A DNA stretch of 64,000 nucleotides from Xiphophorus maculatus (taxonomy: Eukaryota > Chordata > Actinopteri > Cyprinodontiformes > Poeciliidae): assembly GCF_002775205.1 (NCBI RefSeq), contig NC_036450.1, positions 17,565,479 through 17,629,478 of the forward strand, written 5' to 3'. A program made the translations under genes and the position numbers. Below, one piece after another: positions 37,201-47,769 of the stretch. Below the pieces are notes generated by a model, which had not been told where the DNA came from, did no database searches, and was given only the letters and a program-made list of their open reading frames with translations. The number at the start of each line of letters is the position of its first letter. Position 1 is the stretch's first letter.

Positions 37201-40200
37201 TTGCTGAATTTTGAGTTGGTGATGTCACCCGAGGGAAGCAAGAAGAAATGTTTACTTACTTTTGGTGGTCGTAAACAAGGTTGCCATTGTTCCCGACGAC
37301 GAGTATGGCCGGGTTATTTTTCTAGGATTGAGAAGCAAAAATAGAGAAAACATGTTAATCCTTTTGTGATCTGATGAGCAAAAGTGGCTTAGTTTGTAGG
37401 TAATCTTATTTACAACATATATTCTATACCTGCTCACTAACAATAAATATTTTTTTAAAAACTATTTTTTGAAGCAGTTTTACATTTTCTATAGACAAAG
37501 CCCCAAATTTAATTAATACAGATATATAAGGAATAATATCTCTTCTTTTACAGAGACAATTTGATCAACCTTATTCCACCTAAAAACAATCCTCAAATTT
37601 CACATGTTAATCGTGAATTATTATTGGAAGTATAAAGATGACATAAACCTTTCCATCGTTGTCAAACGAGTCAAAGAAGACTCCGATTCCGTTCCACGTG
37701 TCAGCGGCACCGTACACTGGGCCGTCGAGGCCTTGCTCGCTGGTGAACCACATTGCCTGTTGGAAGAAAAACAAAGTAAGAAGTTAAACTTGTAGTTATT
37801 TAATCTTGCTTAAGGCAAATCGACAACAGGAGCACTTTATTTAGACATGTCCTTTGATTTGATGTCAACTGTGGGAACTTGTATATAGTAGATAAGTCTG
37901 TGCTCTTCCAAATCTTGTCTCAGTTCATAAACATAGACCTCAGATAATAACAGTCTAATAACTGGGAAAAACAATCAAATGCATTATTTTTATCTTAAAG
38001 TTTTATTGAGACAGGTGATTCCGGCCAAGGTCTGACATTTTACATTAAAAACTTTATTGTACTTCTGTAATGACTTGACCACCATATAAGTGAGCCTGGA
38101 CACATGGATATTAAAAAGTTTACATTTATTCGAGTCCACTGCAACATGAATATTAGGACAAAGATAAAGTTATGATTTATATTGTAACTCTTGACTAATC
38201 AACTGTATTTGACACAGCTTGACCAAAATTAGACTGCAGAGACATCTAAAGGATGATTAGGTGAAACAGGATAAACTATTTATTCACCTTCCTAGTGAAC
38301 AGCAGAAAGCACTTTGCATACACCAATTTAAAAATGCAGAGTATGTCTCAGCATTTCCTTCTAACTTACTGCTACCTAGTGAAAATACTCTTTCTCAAAA
38401 ATACTTTTGGGGAAAAAGAAGTTCATCTTTGCTCCTCTATCAGCTGTCAGTTGTGCAGTTGAACAATGTCGGAACTAATTTATTTGTTCAAGTTGTTTCA
38501 TGTAATAATTAAACACCATGACTCTTCCGTTTCTATGGGGAGGACACACCTTTGAAAACCAGAATCACAAGTTTAAAGCACATAACAGCTATGTTATGTG
38601 CTTTTCTAGCACCTAGAAACACGACAGTTTCTAGCACCTAGAAACACGACAGTTTCTAGCACCTAGAAACACGACAGTTTCTTACCCAACTGTCGTGTTG
38701 GGTAAGAAAACAAATGAATGCAGAAGGAAAAAAAAAAAAACATGATGCTACTGCACTTTGGAAAGGTTGGAGGCCACATCTAGAGACTCTTGGGTGACTT
38801 AATGAATCAGAGGTTTTTAGAAACATATTTAGCTAAAGAGCGATGATGAGTGAAATTGTCCATAGCACACATAATACACACACCTGCAGTGTCTGCAGGT
38901 AAAGATAGCCAAGAACAACATTTTAATATCAATGCAGTAGCTTAAAATCATACTTAAAAACAAACGAAAATCCAAAATGTAACTAGAGCACATTTATGGT
39001 GCCACCCCTGGAAGTAATGCAATATTACAACATCCTCCTAGTGCATTCTAAAGGGGTACAGAGAGATGCTGTCTACTTCTTTTTCTGTCCTGGTTTCTGA
39101 CTCCAACTCTCTACTCTTCAGGCTTTCTGTAGTTCTGGAAACTGAGCTCTTCATGGAAATACATTGATTTTGTGTCTGGTAAAACATCTTTGTTGCTGAA
39201 GTGATATGACAACCCATTTTAAGTTTACCAGATTTTTATTTACACTGCCTGGAACAGGAAGTCTGGTTTGAGATGACTAATTTTTTTACACTTCCAGTAA
39301 CTCACTGATCTTTTGAATCAAATTCTGATTAATTAAGATTATTGTTTAGGACTTTGCACCATAAAAGATGCATTCCAACCTGGAAAAAAAAATCACCACA
39401 ATCTGCCCATGGAATAAACTCGGCTGCCTTGTCTGCAAAGAATTAAAACTGCTTACCAAACCATCCGCTCCCATCCTGCCTCTTCCTGATACTCTGAAGG
39501 TCACCTCAGCCTCCCAGTTCTCAAAGTTGACTTTATTTTTTGTCCACACAGAGCCCCTTTGACTCCTGAGGGACGGGGTAATGCGCACCTGGTCTGCACT
39601 TGGGATAGCATCTGAAATCACAACAAGAGAAAGTGAGTGTTGAAATGTAGATAATGTGCTTTGTAAGTAACAGTTTTGTAAGCAGTGGTGTACCACAAGG
39701 CTCACAACTGGGGTTCCTCCTAATCATAATCCACCCTCACGGCAATGTTTTCAGAAAATATTGTATTAATTTCCATTGTGATACCCAGATTTATTTTTTC
39801 ATGAATACAAAAATTCTACACTCCAAATTTCCATCTCTTCTTTATTACCGTAATTCTTTTTTTTACTTCACAAACTCCTTATAAACTTCAACTGATCCCA
39901 AGCAATGCTGGCTATATCTCCATGTTTCCTTCATGCAGTATATCACCGCTATCCTTAAAACCTTGGACACTGATACAGCAAAGTCTCTACCTACAGTCAA
40001 GTCACATCTAAAAACCTGTTCAATACATACATCAGCATTACAAGTGTTTCAATCTAAAAGTTGAATTTTGACCTGTCTACCTCATGTTAGAGGGTGAATC
40101 TTCTGCAGTTCTGTTTGCAAACTAGCTTGTGTCATTTGCCACTGTGACTCGACCCTTGGAGTTAGGACACAAGTTGAGTTTGTGCTTTGCAAATGTTACA

Positions 40201-40981
40201 GACATTTTTTACAACTGAAAAGATGATGTAAGACTTAAGAGGATGAATCGATAAGGCATTATTATTTAAAAGTCTAGCTTTACATAAAATTAACTCGTAG
40301 TCTTTAGAATCTAAATAGTAAATGTAATGTTTTAAACTAAAATGATGACAATACATTCATTTATGTTTTTACCCTTAAGTAGAGCTGGCTTATTGGAAAG
40401 GAAGTGTGACCCCCTGCAGTTCATTTCAGCAACTGGACAACTCAGTGTGTTGCCATTTTCCCAGACAGGAAAGGAAAACAGCAGCTTTTCCTGTCTGCAG
40501 ACGCTGTGGCATCAGCCAGGTCCTTTGACAAATATTAAACAATTACCAGCGATTCATCGGGGTTATGGATAGGAAGCTAGTGTGCTATGGATTCATTCAA
40601 GCATTTTTTACTTTTTGGTGCAGGTTGAGAGCAAAGCAGCATCGCCTTGAACACCACGAGCGGAAACCGATGCAAGCAAGACAAGTCTCGGTTGTCATCC
40701 TTTCCTTGCCAGGGTCCACTCTTAAGGAAACATTCTCCTTATCAGTTTGTTCTGTGATGTTGACAGCTGGATACAAACTTACTTCCACTGTGAATCCAAA
40801 ACGGGACACCGCCGTCGGACTGAGACAGGTGCGGTCCTTTGAAGCTGTACTTGTACTCAAAGCGGCGGTGAGGAGGCTCCTCCGGAGTCGAACCTTCTAC
40901 AGCAACGTCTGTGAGGTTGCGGTGAAACACTAACGCTGCGAGAAAACTTAACGTGAACACTCGAGCGTTGGACACCGCCAT
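31254..40981 (-). CDS. lman1: lectin, mannose-binding 1 (ERGIC-53), cargo receptor
   Basis: Complete 13-exon minus-strand gene, 1530 nt coding, 509 aa (human 510). Exons: 40981-40783, 39611-39457, 37756-37649, 37321-37260, 36929-36830, 36720-36597, 36338-36280, 36160-36028, 35896-35709, 35303-35227, 31813-31651, 31495-31371, 31290-31254; all join in phase. LMAN1 is a type I membrane lectin cycling between ER and ERGIC; with MCFD2 it carries glycoproteins such as coagulation factors V and VIII. Visible: signal peptide (about residues 1-28); L-type lectin domain (about 35-260) with ligand residues Asp116, Asp147, Asn151, His173 and Asp176 aligning to human Asp121, Asp152, Asn156, His178 and Asp181; coiled-coil stalk; dimer cysteines at 465 and 474; one membrane helix (about 476-496); cytosolic tail ending KKFF, the ER export/retrieval signal. 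Confidence 0.97.
31371..31495 (-). CDS. lman1: lman1 exon 12, membrane helix
   Basis: 125 nt; NPGDKVVKCPELPPMPSC with both dimer cysteines, then the hydrophobic helix STVHFAIFVVIQTILFFCYI. Donor GTGAGT. Confidence 0.95.
31651..31813 (-). CDS. lman1: lman1 exon 11
   Basis: 163 nt; SSFHESLKQIGSVQHQGNAG then GGVGTYETIQHFNDIKENLH, stalk end, to QRNVQ. It follows a 3.4 kb intron. Donor GTATTT. Confidence 0.93.
31814..35226. other. lman1 intron 10
   Basis: 3.4 kb, the longest lman1 intron. Holds a LINE reverse-transcriptase fragment at 34640-34745. The stretch 33000-33350 is compositionally unlike its surroundings and could be a regulatory element. Confidence 0.7.
34640..34745 (+). mobile_element. 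LINE reverse-transcriptase fragment
   Basis: Plus-strand frame reads ICGVPQGSTLGPL then a stop then FNL, matching the GVPQGSxLGPLLF block of L2/Rex-type reverse transcriptases. Only this short block is recognisable. Confidence 0.65.
35227..35303 (-). CDS. lman1: lman1 exon 10
   Basis: 77 nt; LDSASQQLSSVISTQQELLR through NLNEL. Acceptor CTCTCAG, donor GTGAGC. Confidence 0.93.
35709..35896 (-). CDS. lman1: lman1 exon 9
   Basis: 188 nt; IDDLYESVNDREIRQVFEGQ, then NRIHLEIKQINRQLAMILDE, the best conserved stalk segment, ending GTSTGSGQ. Donor GTGAGC. Confidence 0.96.
36028..36160 (-). CDS. lman1: lman1 exon 8
   Basis: 133 nt; PSVDSEIPKEEKDKYQEEFQ and on, start of the coiled-coil stalk rich in Glu, Lys and Gln. 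Acceptor TGAAG, donor GTTAGT. Confidence 0.93.
36280..36338 (-). CDS. lman1: lman1 exon 7
   Basis: 59 nt; DDHDVLSFLLFRLTEPGQQP, end of the lectin domain. Donor GTAATC. Confidence 0.93.
36597..36720 (-). CDS. lman1: lman1 exon 6
   Basis: 124 nt; VLINNGFTPDKEDYEFC through FFGISAATGGLA. Acceptor CCTTAG, donor GTACTA. Confidence 0.95.
36830..36929 (-). CDS. lman1: lman1 exon 5
   Basis: 100 nt; completes Asn175, then DGTTQALGTCLRDFRNKPYP and on to YYRKTLT. Contains Asp176. Donor GTAGGA. Confidence 0.95.
37260..37321 (-). CDS. lman1: lman1 exon 4
   Basis: 62 nt; KNNPAILVVGNNGNLVYDHQ, with His173. Acceptor CCTAG, donor GTAAGT. Confidence 0.95.
37649..37756 (-). CDS. lman1: lman1 exon 3
   Basis: 108 nt, phase 0 at both ends. 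Encodes AMWFTSEQGLDGPVYG and ends FFDSFDNDGK with metal-site residues Asp147 and Asn151. Donor GTTTAT is weak. Confidence 0.95.
37757..39456. other. lman1 intron 2
   Basis: 1.7 kb. Contains the 25-bp tandem repeat and palindrome at 38603-38709. Otherwise nothing recognised. Confidence 0.8.
38603..38709. repeat. three 25-bp tandem repeats closed by a palindrome
   Basis: Three identical 25-bp units at 38603-38627, 38628-38652 and 38653-38677. Each contains TTTCTAG-CAC-CTAGAAA and GAAAC-ACGACA-GTTTC, so each can form two small hairpins. A fourth start at 38678 diverges into a 13-bp perfect inverted repeat (TTTCTTACCCAAC, loop TGTCGT, GTTGGGTAAGAAA) ending at 38709. Confidence 0.95.
39457..39611 (-). 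CDS. lman1: lman1 exon 2
   Basis: 155 nt; starts in the Asn codon before AIPSADQVRITPSLRSQRG and ends GRGRMGADGL, including ligand residue Asp116. Donor GTAAGC. Confidence 0.96.
39660..39885 (+). mobile_element. L2-like LINE reverse-transcriptase fragment
   Basis: Plus-strand frame reads SSGVPQGSQLGFLL then IHPHGNVFRKYCINFHCDTQIYF, matching fish L2-type reverse transcriptase around its active site. The usual FHCYADDTQIYL is shortened to FHCDTQIYF, so the catalytic YADD motif is lost by a nine-base deletion. It lies in lman1 intron 1, antisense to the gene. Confidence 0.75.
40783..40981 (-). CDS. lman1: lman1 exon 1 coding part
   Basis: ATG at 40981; signal peptide, then HRRFEYKYSFKGPHLSQSDG, the conserved start of the lectin domain. 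Donor GTAAGT at 40782. Confidence 0.96.
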
Positions 40982-41070
40982 GTTTCTGTCTCACTGCTGA
41001 CGTAGCGCTCAGTCAGACAGCATGACGGGATGCCTGTAAGGCCAACAGGGCGTTTTCTCATTGGTCGGTT
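40982..41070 (-). promoter_or_regulatory. lman1: lman1 proximal promoter with ERSE-like element
   Basis: On the minus strand CCAAT at 41064-41060 is followed by nine bases and CCCTG (41050-41046), close to the ER stress response element CCAAT-N9-CCACG. An ACGT-core motif (TGACGTAGC, plus strand 40998-41006) lies between it and the start codon. ER stress induction of LMAN1 is known in mammals; function here is inferred. Confidence 0.4.
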
Positions 41071-41379
41071 TTCGGCTCCTTTTTTCTCGTTTCTTCTCCC
41101 TCCTTCCAGTCTCGTTCTCTGTACCTCTGTACGACTCAGCGGTGGGAATTCGGTTCTCTTTTCTGAGATTCAAATCATTTGGCTCAGTTTTAGCAAAAAA
41201 AAAAAAAAAGAACCGGTGTTCCGACAATCGGTCAGTGCTTCGAGTCTAAAACTTCTACCGTCATGTTTACCAACCGAAAACTAATAGAAGTTTATTCATA
41301 AATTGCTTATTTAAAAATGTACAATAAAGTTTTGTAAAATAAATTTTTCCTTTGTCCTTGATTATTTTTTCTGCAAATA

Positions 41380-41772
41380 TACAGTACAGATCAAAAGTTT
41401 GGACACACCTTTCTAATTCAATGGGTTTTCTTTATTTTCATGACTATTTATAAGGCAAGAAATCCCACTTATTAACCTGACAGGACACACCTATGAAGTG
41501 AAAACCATTTCAGGTGACGACCTCTTGAAGCGCATCAAGAAAATGCAGAGTGTGTGCAAAGCAGTAATCACAGCAAAAGGTTGCTACTTTGAAGAAACTA
41601 GAATATAAGGGGTATTTTCAGTTGTTTTACACTTTTTTGTTTAGTACATATTTCCACATGTGTTATTCATAGTTTTGATGCCTTCAGTGTGAATCTACAA
41701 TGTCAATAGTCATGAAAATAAAGGAAACTCATTGAATTAAAAGGGGTTTCCAAACTTTTGGTCTGTACTGTA
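41380..41772 (+). mobile_element. internally deleted Tc1-type transposon flanked by TA
   Basis: Long inverted ends: ACAGTACAGATCAAAAGTTT on the left matches the reverse complement of the right end (AAACTTTTGGTCTGTACTGT); similarity continues through the TTTATTTTCATGAC block. TA dinucleotides at 41380-41381 and 41771-41772 fit the Tc1 target duplication. Inside, 41522-41608 encodes the last 29 codons of a transposase (LLKRIKKMQSVCKAVITAKG then CYFEETRI and stop). The rest of the transposase is deleted, so it could move only if a full copy supplies enzyme. Confidence 0.88.
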
Positions 41773-42945
41773 AGTCAACAGATTTTAATTAAATGTCCAG
41801 CTTAAATTTAATTTAAATGTAAATCGTGAACTTCTTGTCGTTTTGATGTTTCTTTACTAAATAAAGTTTATTTATTGGTCAGAATCCAGAGCTGCGCAGA
41901 TCATTACCAACTTCAACTGTGATCTCTACAGAAACAGAGACACTCGGCCTTCAGCAAAACCACCAGTCAGATCCACGTTTCTGTCGAACAACCTTATAGT
42001 TTCAACCATATTTATTATCTTTCAAGTCCCTTACTTAACTATGAACCATTTACATACAAAAATTGTAAAATTACAAAATAAAAACAGAATTTTCCTCCAC
42101 TTTTCAATTTTCTCTAATGTGTTTTGAAAAAAAAAAAAACTTAAAATAGCAGTAAAGCTGAACTGATAATGTGCAGTGGTTGCATAAAACAACATAGTGA
42201 TCAAATTATGCATTAACATGCAAGACAACAGTTCATTTTGGCTTCACCACCTAGGAACTTTCTGTCAGCTGTGGGCTGTTATCCTGAATTATGTCACAGC
42301 GTCATGGCAGCACAGCACTTCCCATTCATGAAGGGGGAAAAAATCATAGCAGTCCATTGAACAACACAGAATATACGTAAGCAAAGAGCTTATTTATTAT
42401 ATTTTTATACCATCATAAACCACAAATAGTGTTAAACGTACATTTTCTGTGTGTAACTTGTTTCACATATTTTCTACATTATACTAAAACAATATTGGGT
42501 TTAATTCTCTTTCATGCTCAGTCTTTAGTGTAAGACCGTTCAGGACGCCCCCTTGTGGATTTGAATAATTCATTCACTCCTTTCAGAGCCTGAGATTTAT
42601 TGCTGGTGTGTTTTTCAGAGAAGAAAACATCTAAAACGCATTACTTTAGAGCACAGTATACTATCATGTAACAGAAGTATGTTTTCTGATTGCTGAATTA
42701 AAGATTTCTGAATTAAAAGCTCCCGTTCCATCAATTTAAAATTTACATAAATTGTAAATTGGTTGTAAATTCTGTCAAATATTTCATGAAGTAGTAAAAC
42801 TTCAAAAAACATATGTGGCTAAAACAGGATAAAATTGAGCCAATTATCCAGTCTTTTACTTTTAGGTATACAGGCAATCAGTCTTGATTAAAGGAGTAAA
42901 CAACACATCTCAGGTTTTCAGAGAGTTTGTTACAGAGCTAATGGC

Positions 42946-43085
42946 ATTCAAAGTCTATGTGGAGCGTCGGACGTGTTAGACGTGTTATACGTGTTGGGCG
43001 CGCTCCACGCACCTCCACATATACACTTTGAATGTAAACCAGATGCGTCTGACGCTCAAAACGCGTCTGGTGTGAACGCACCATA
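42946..43085. repeat. inverted-repeat element with 9-bp tandem repeats
   Basis: ATTCAAAGTCTATGTGGAG at 42946-42964 is inverted at 43013-43033 with one mismatch and a 2-nt insertion. Between them GACGTGTTA-type 9-mers repeat three times (42969-42995). Beyond it, CCAGATGCGTC and GCGTCTGG form another imperfect inversion ending near GTGTGAACGCACC. CpG-rich elements of this form are dispersed in fish genomes; the family is not assigned. Confidence 0.6.
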
Positions 43086-46000
43086 AAGAGCAGTGAACCT
43101 TAATGGTGTCTCCACTTGTTTAGTTCTAGTCCAGGGAACTCTGAATAAAATTATCTGTATTGTAGGGGTGACTAAATGGTTACTCCCTGACATTAGGTCA
43201 AAGGTCAAGGTACAATATAGTAACTATATTGTACAGTGTACCAGCACACAATACAGTAAGATACTGGAAAATAAATCATACAAAGTATTGATAAAATCAT
43301 TTACTCACTGCTAATTACTGTTAGCAAAATATAAAAAATATTATTAAACACAGAAACAAAAGCTTTCTGGTGGAACTCAACTGTTTTCATCCACTCGAGT
43401 GAACAAATTCATTGAAGCAGTTTGATTGCAACTAGCACTTCCCTTGCATGGCAGGTTTTGCTAAGACAGGGCTGCATTCTGAAACTATGTTAGCGATGAA
43501 ACACACCAATGTTTGGTCCGTGGAGAACACTCTCCTTCATGTTTTGGATGTTTCAACATAACTGACTCAAACAGAACCACTTTATGAAACGTGGAAGTCG
43601 TTTGTTCCTCTTGAAACTGGCACCTTGTCATGGGGATGTTTGCAGGATGGTTTGCTTTGTAAAGGTAAAGGGTAGAAAGCCTTGCTTTCTCACTCCAGCA
43701 AGATTAAAAGTCCCATGTGGCTAATTAATACATGTTTTTAATGAGGCTGCAATTCTGGGTCTCAAAATGATGTTATGTTGAAAGAAATATGAAAACGTCT
43801 AGTTTTATTGATTACCAAAACGGGGCTGTGCAACAGAAAGACAAAGAAAATTATATTTCAGTAGGAGCTATGAAACTAGTTAGTAACATAAAGCTTAATC
43901 TATTGTTGATTTTCTGGAATTCCCTCATGATCAGAATAATGCAGGCAGGATCCAAAATAATATCAATTGATAATTGATAGTAACACCAGTATTTCAGCAT
44001 TTTCTGCCTTTTAAACAACCCAAACATTTTTTTTCCCGGACAGTTTGGGGGAGATAATTGCACCCTTTTCTGGAGAACAGATGGAAACTTCTCACCTGGA
44101 GTTTGCAACAGGAGATTATAAGGCTGGTACATAAACAAACAAATAAATAAATAAAGGCCTGAGTTGCATTTAATTTCAAAAGGCACTTCTCTGAGAATTT
44201 ATATGTTATGCCTTTAAAAAATTGTAAATGTTTAGTAAAACAATATGACACAATTTCTGTATCTAAAAAGGGCATTTTTCTAAAATTGTTGGAACATAAA
44301 AGATCAATCTCTGTAAAGTAATACTGTAAATGCAGGATAATCTGATAAAGCTAGCATATACTGTAGGTGGGTAGCAATTTATTGTCTGTGTTGCAACGTA
44401 TTAACAAATTAATCAAGTAATAAGTTAATAACTTATTCCACAACGACACATTTGTCATGCATGCAGACGTGGATTCATAACGTCCAAAAAGTCCTATTTT
44501 TCTCTGAGATTTTGTAATGTTCAGCCTGGGGACAATTTGCATATTGGCTAAGTTTTGTGTCTTGTGCAGGCGTGCTCCTCCTTTTTATCCTTGTTCACGC
44601 TTAGTTAACACGATGATTAAAATCCCACAGTGTCACAAAACATGGCAACATTTTTATAGGAAATTTCTTTAAACCAGACAGAGAACAGCCCTCTCTGATC
44701 TGTGACTCGACACTATTTAGAGTTGCAACAGCAGAGTTATGGTCCTCTCTAAGTTGTACTTCCTCATTGGATCAACAGGGAGTAGCTGATCAGTTCCTGA
44801 GGGAACAGGTGCAGCAGAGAGGTGCAAAAACAGTGGGGATGAACCCAAAATGTAAATGGCAGCTTTCTGTTGTTTAGAAGCTCAGAAAGTGTCTGATCCA
44901 GCCTGAAGCAGTTGGAATATTTTTCTTAGATTGGTCACTTGTGATAATAAATAAAGAATGGCCAATAACAAATTGACAGTTTTCTTTTTTTGGAAGATCA
45001 TCAAACAGCAAATTAGATTAGGAGAAATGTAATAATCTTAGATATACTCACACTGAGCCGGGTACTGCTGGGGGTTTATTTCTGTCAAGAAGGGGATGAT
45101 TTTCTCCCTTTAAGATGAGAGATAGCAGTAAAGTCAACACCTCAATACTATCCATCAGTCTTCCTTAGATTTAGCGTGGTTAACCATTTGAAATTACAGG
45201 ATCAACTGACTTTTGTAATTCTCTACTGAGTAGTAATGTGCTAGACTGTGTACTTGATTTTTTGACCTGGCTATATTAGAATGAATTGGTTCGATTTGAA
45301 TTGAACCTGTTCATCTTGCAAAGTACCTTGAAATTAGATTTGCTATAATTTGATGCTGGTTCAAATAGTAGCGAGTCCATCTTTCTCTTTGCCTGTAGTG
45401 CCAGTGCTGTCAGCCACTTAAAGTTCAGTGAAAGATTACACAGTTGGTCGCCTGGCTGCAAGAGCTTTTACTGCAGTCTGAATGCCACAGTGTGAAATGG
45501 AGAAAATACAATTATGTGCTTCTCATTTTCCATCGACTACAACCAGCTTCCTCCTGCTTCATCTCTAGGAGAGACCCATTGATTACGGGTTCAGGAAAAA
45601 AAAAACAAAAGTAAACGAGCTGCTGTGACACTAATCTGGTAATTTGGACTCCTCTGGCAAATGGTCAATAAATGCCAAAGACTGAGCTACACACGTTAAG
45701 TCTAAATGAGTAAAGATTTAACCAGACGTTTTTTCCAACAATAAACTTTGATGATTTCCATGAACAAACAAAACAGTTTGATTGCGTTAAATGTGACCTT
45801 TCATAATTGTTTGCAGTAGTTTAAGGGAGCACAGAGATTAGAAGCCTTGTCCTTTTTTGTTTTGGAGCCCTCATTAGAGAGCTAAACCACTCTTTATGTC
45901 AGAAAATGTAGGATTTGAATTAAAAAACAATGCTAATAGGCCATTTACACAGCAACAATAGAAAGCTATAGGATGTCAATGGGTCACTGAAACTGTCAAT

Positions 46001-47769
46001 GGTCTTTCACATGAGTCAGCACAAATATTTGCCCAGTGACTTAAACATACTTCAACACATGTAATCCTGAAAGTGACAGTTAGTTGATTTAGATTGTTAA
46101 TTTGATCTAAGAACTTACATTTATGTATATATGATTCTCACATCTTCACATCTCCTGAGAGTTTTATCGTGCTTTTTTGTAATTTTAACTTAGATTTAGT
46201 GGTTGTAAACTAGACTTAACGAGTAAAACAAACAGTTCCTGTGCTGTGGATGGGGCTTTTTGTTGTTTGGGGGATCAAGCCATCTAAAGATGTTTGTATA
46301 ACCAATGTCCCATCAGGGGAAAAGGGAGAGTGACTCGCCACCTGCCGGTGTGAGACTGTGGATTAGTTAAACGAAGCATGTTGCGTCGTGGTGTTCATAA
46401 AACACAAACGAAACCAGTGTTATATCAACTCAATGTTTGTTGAGATGACAGCATGCATTAATACCAGAAGATTAATAACAGCATTGGGGTATGTCTCTGC
46501 TAGCTTTTCAAGTCTAAACACTGAAACATTTCCTCTTTTGAACTCTGAATAGACAAGTGAAGTCCATTCAGAGTTACTGGAAAGTGCAAACAATTTCAGA
46601 TTAGGGGAGAAGTTTATCTACTAGCAAAATGCAACCGGAGACACAAAGGGATGGTTTGAATTAAAGCATTTTCAGGTGTTAAAATGGCAAAATAAATCCA
46701 ATTGACAATCTTTGACCTATTTAGCTGGGGTTTTTTTTAAAAAAGGTTTGAATTTCAGCGTCTAAATGTGTGAAGCCAGAGGCAATAATCCTGCTGAAAT
46801 CTTTGAAACCTGCAACAGGTTTTTCTTCCAAAATCTTCCTGTATTTAGGTCTATCCATCTTCCAGCTAATTCTGATGAGATTATAATGGACATGTTTACT
46901 GCTTCTCTGAGTAAAACTTTCATTTTCAGGCCTGTCAATCATGTCTTGGAAAAGTTGCAGTTTATACTTTTTATACTTTTTTATACTTTTTTCAGTGTCA
47001 GATGATAGACTGAACATTTCTCAATGATATGCTCAAAGATTTGGGTACTGTTTTGTGATTTGTGCCCTGTCAAGTAAAATTTTACCGAAACACATTGAAG
47101 CTCATAGCTGTAGCTTTGCAAAATTCAAGAGGTTTGGGGAAACATTTGAAAACTGTTCAGTCTGATTTTAGAACTGGTATAAACTTTATTACAATCAAAA
47201 ATCTAAAAAAAAAACAAAAAAAAACTCACATAGTATACCATAGCTATATGGAGGATTGCTGCTGTAATATTTGTTGCCTCAATTCTGTGCACATAGGCCA
47301 CATACTCATCCTGAACAATGCTGAAGGACGAAACCTTTATTTCAGATTGCTTCAACATGGTGCAGTGTGGTCCAAGCAAGAGAGACACTCATTGTACCCT
47401 GAGGACTTTGCCACATTCATTTGAGGAGCAGTTCTTTCTCATTATTAGCAGACACACTAAACGATGGGCTCCAAACAATACAGAACAGATCCCTTTATTC
47501 GCATAAGTGCTCAGCGTTTCAGCAACCACTGGGTGCCCTCCACCGCTCCTTCTCCTTTTTAGATACCTGCACATAAAGTGAAAGATGTGGGGGACACAAA
47601 AGCTATCCTCAACTTTCCTTTACGTCCATTCTGAGAGACAGGCCCATTTTAAAGCTCTTATTTGTGCAAAGCCTCTCATTAACTCCGCTCATGCTGCCTT
47701 CCTCGGCTTGCCATCGCTTAAGTGCTGGGTGTTGTAAAAAAGCTACCAATTAGTCACTCATCAGCTCCA

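Noticed and set aside
39346-39705. 119-codon frame as a separate gene
   Set aside because: Its core is lman1 exon 2; the ends run into flanking intron.
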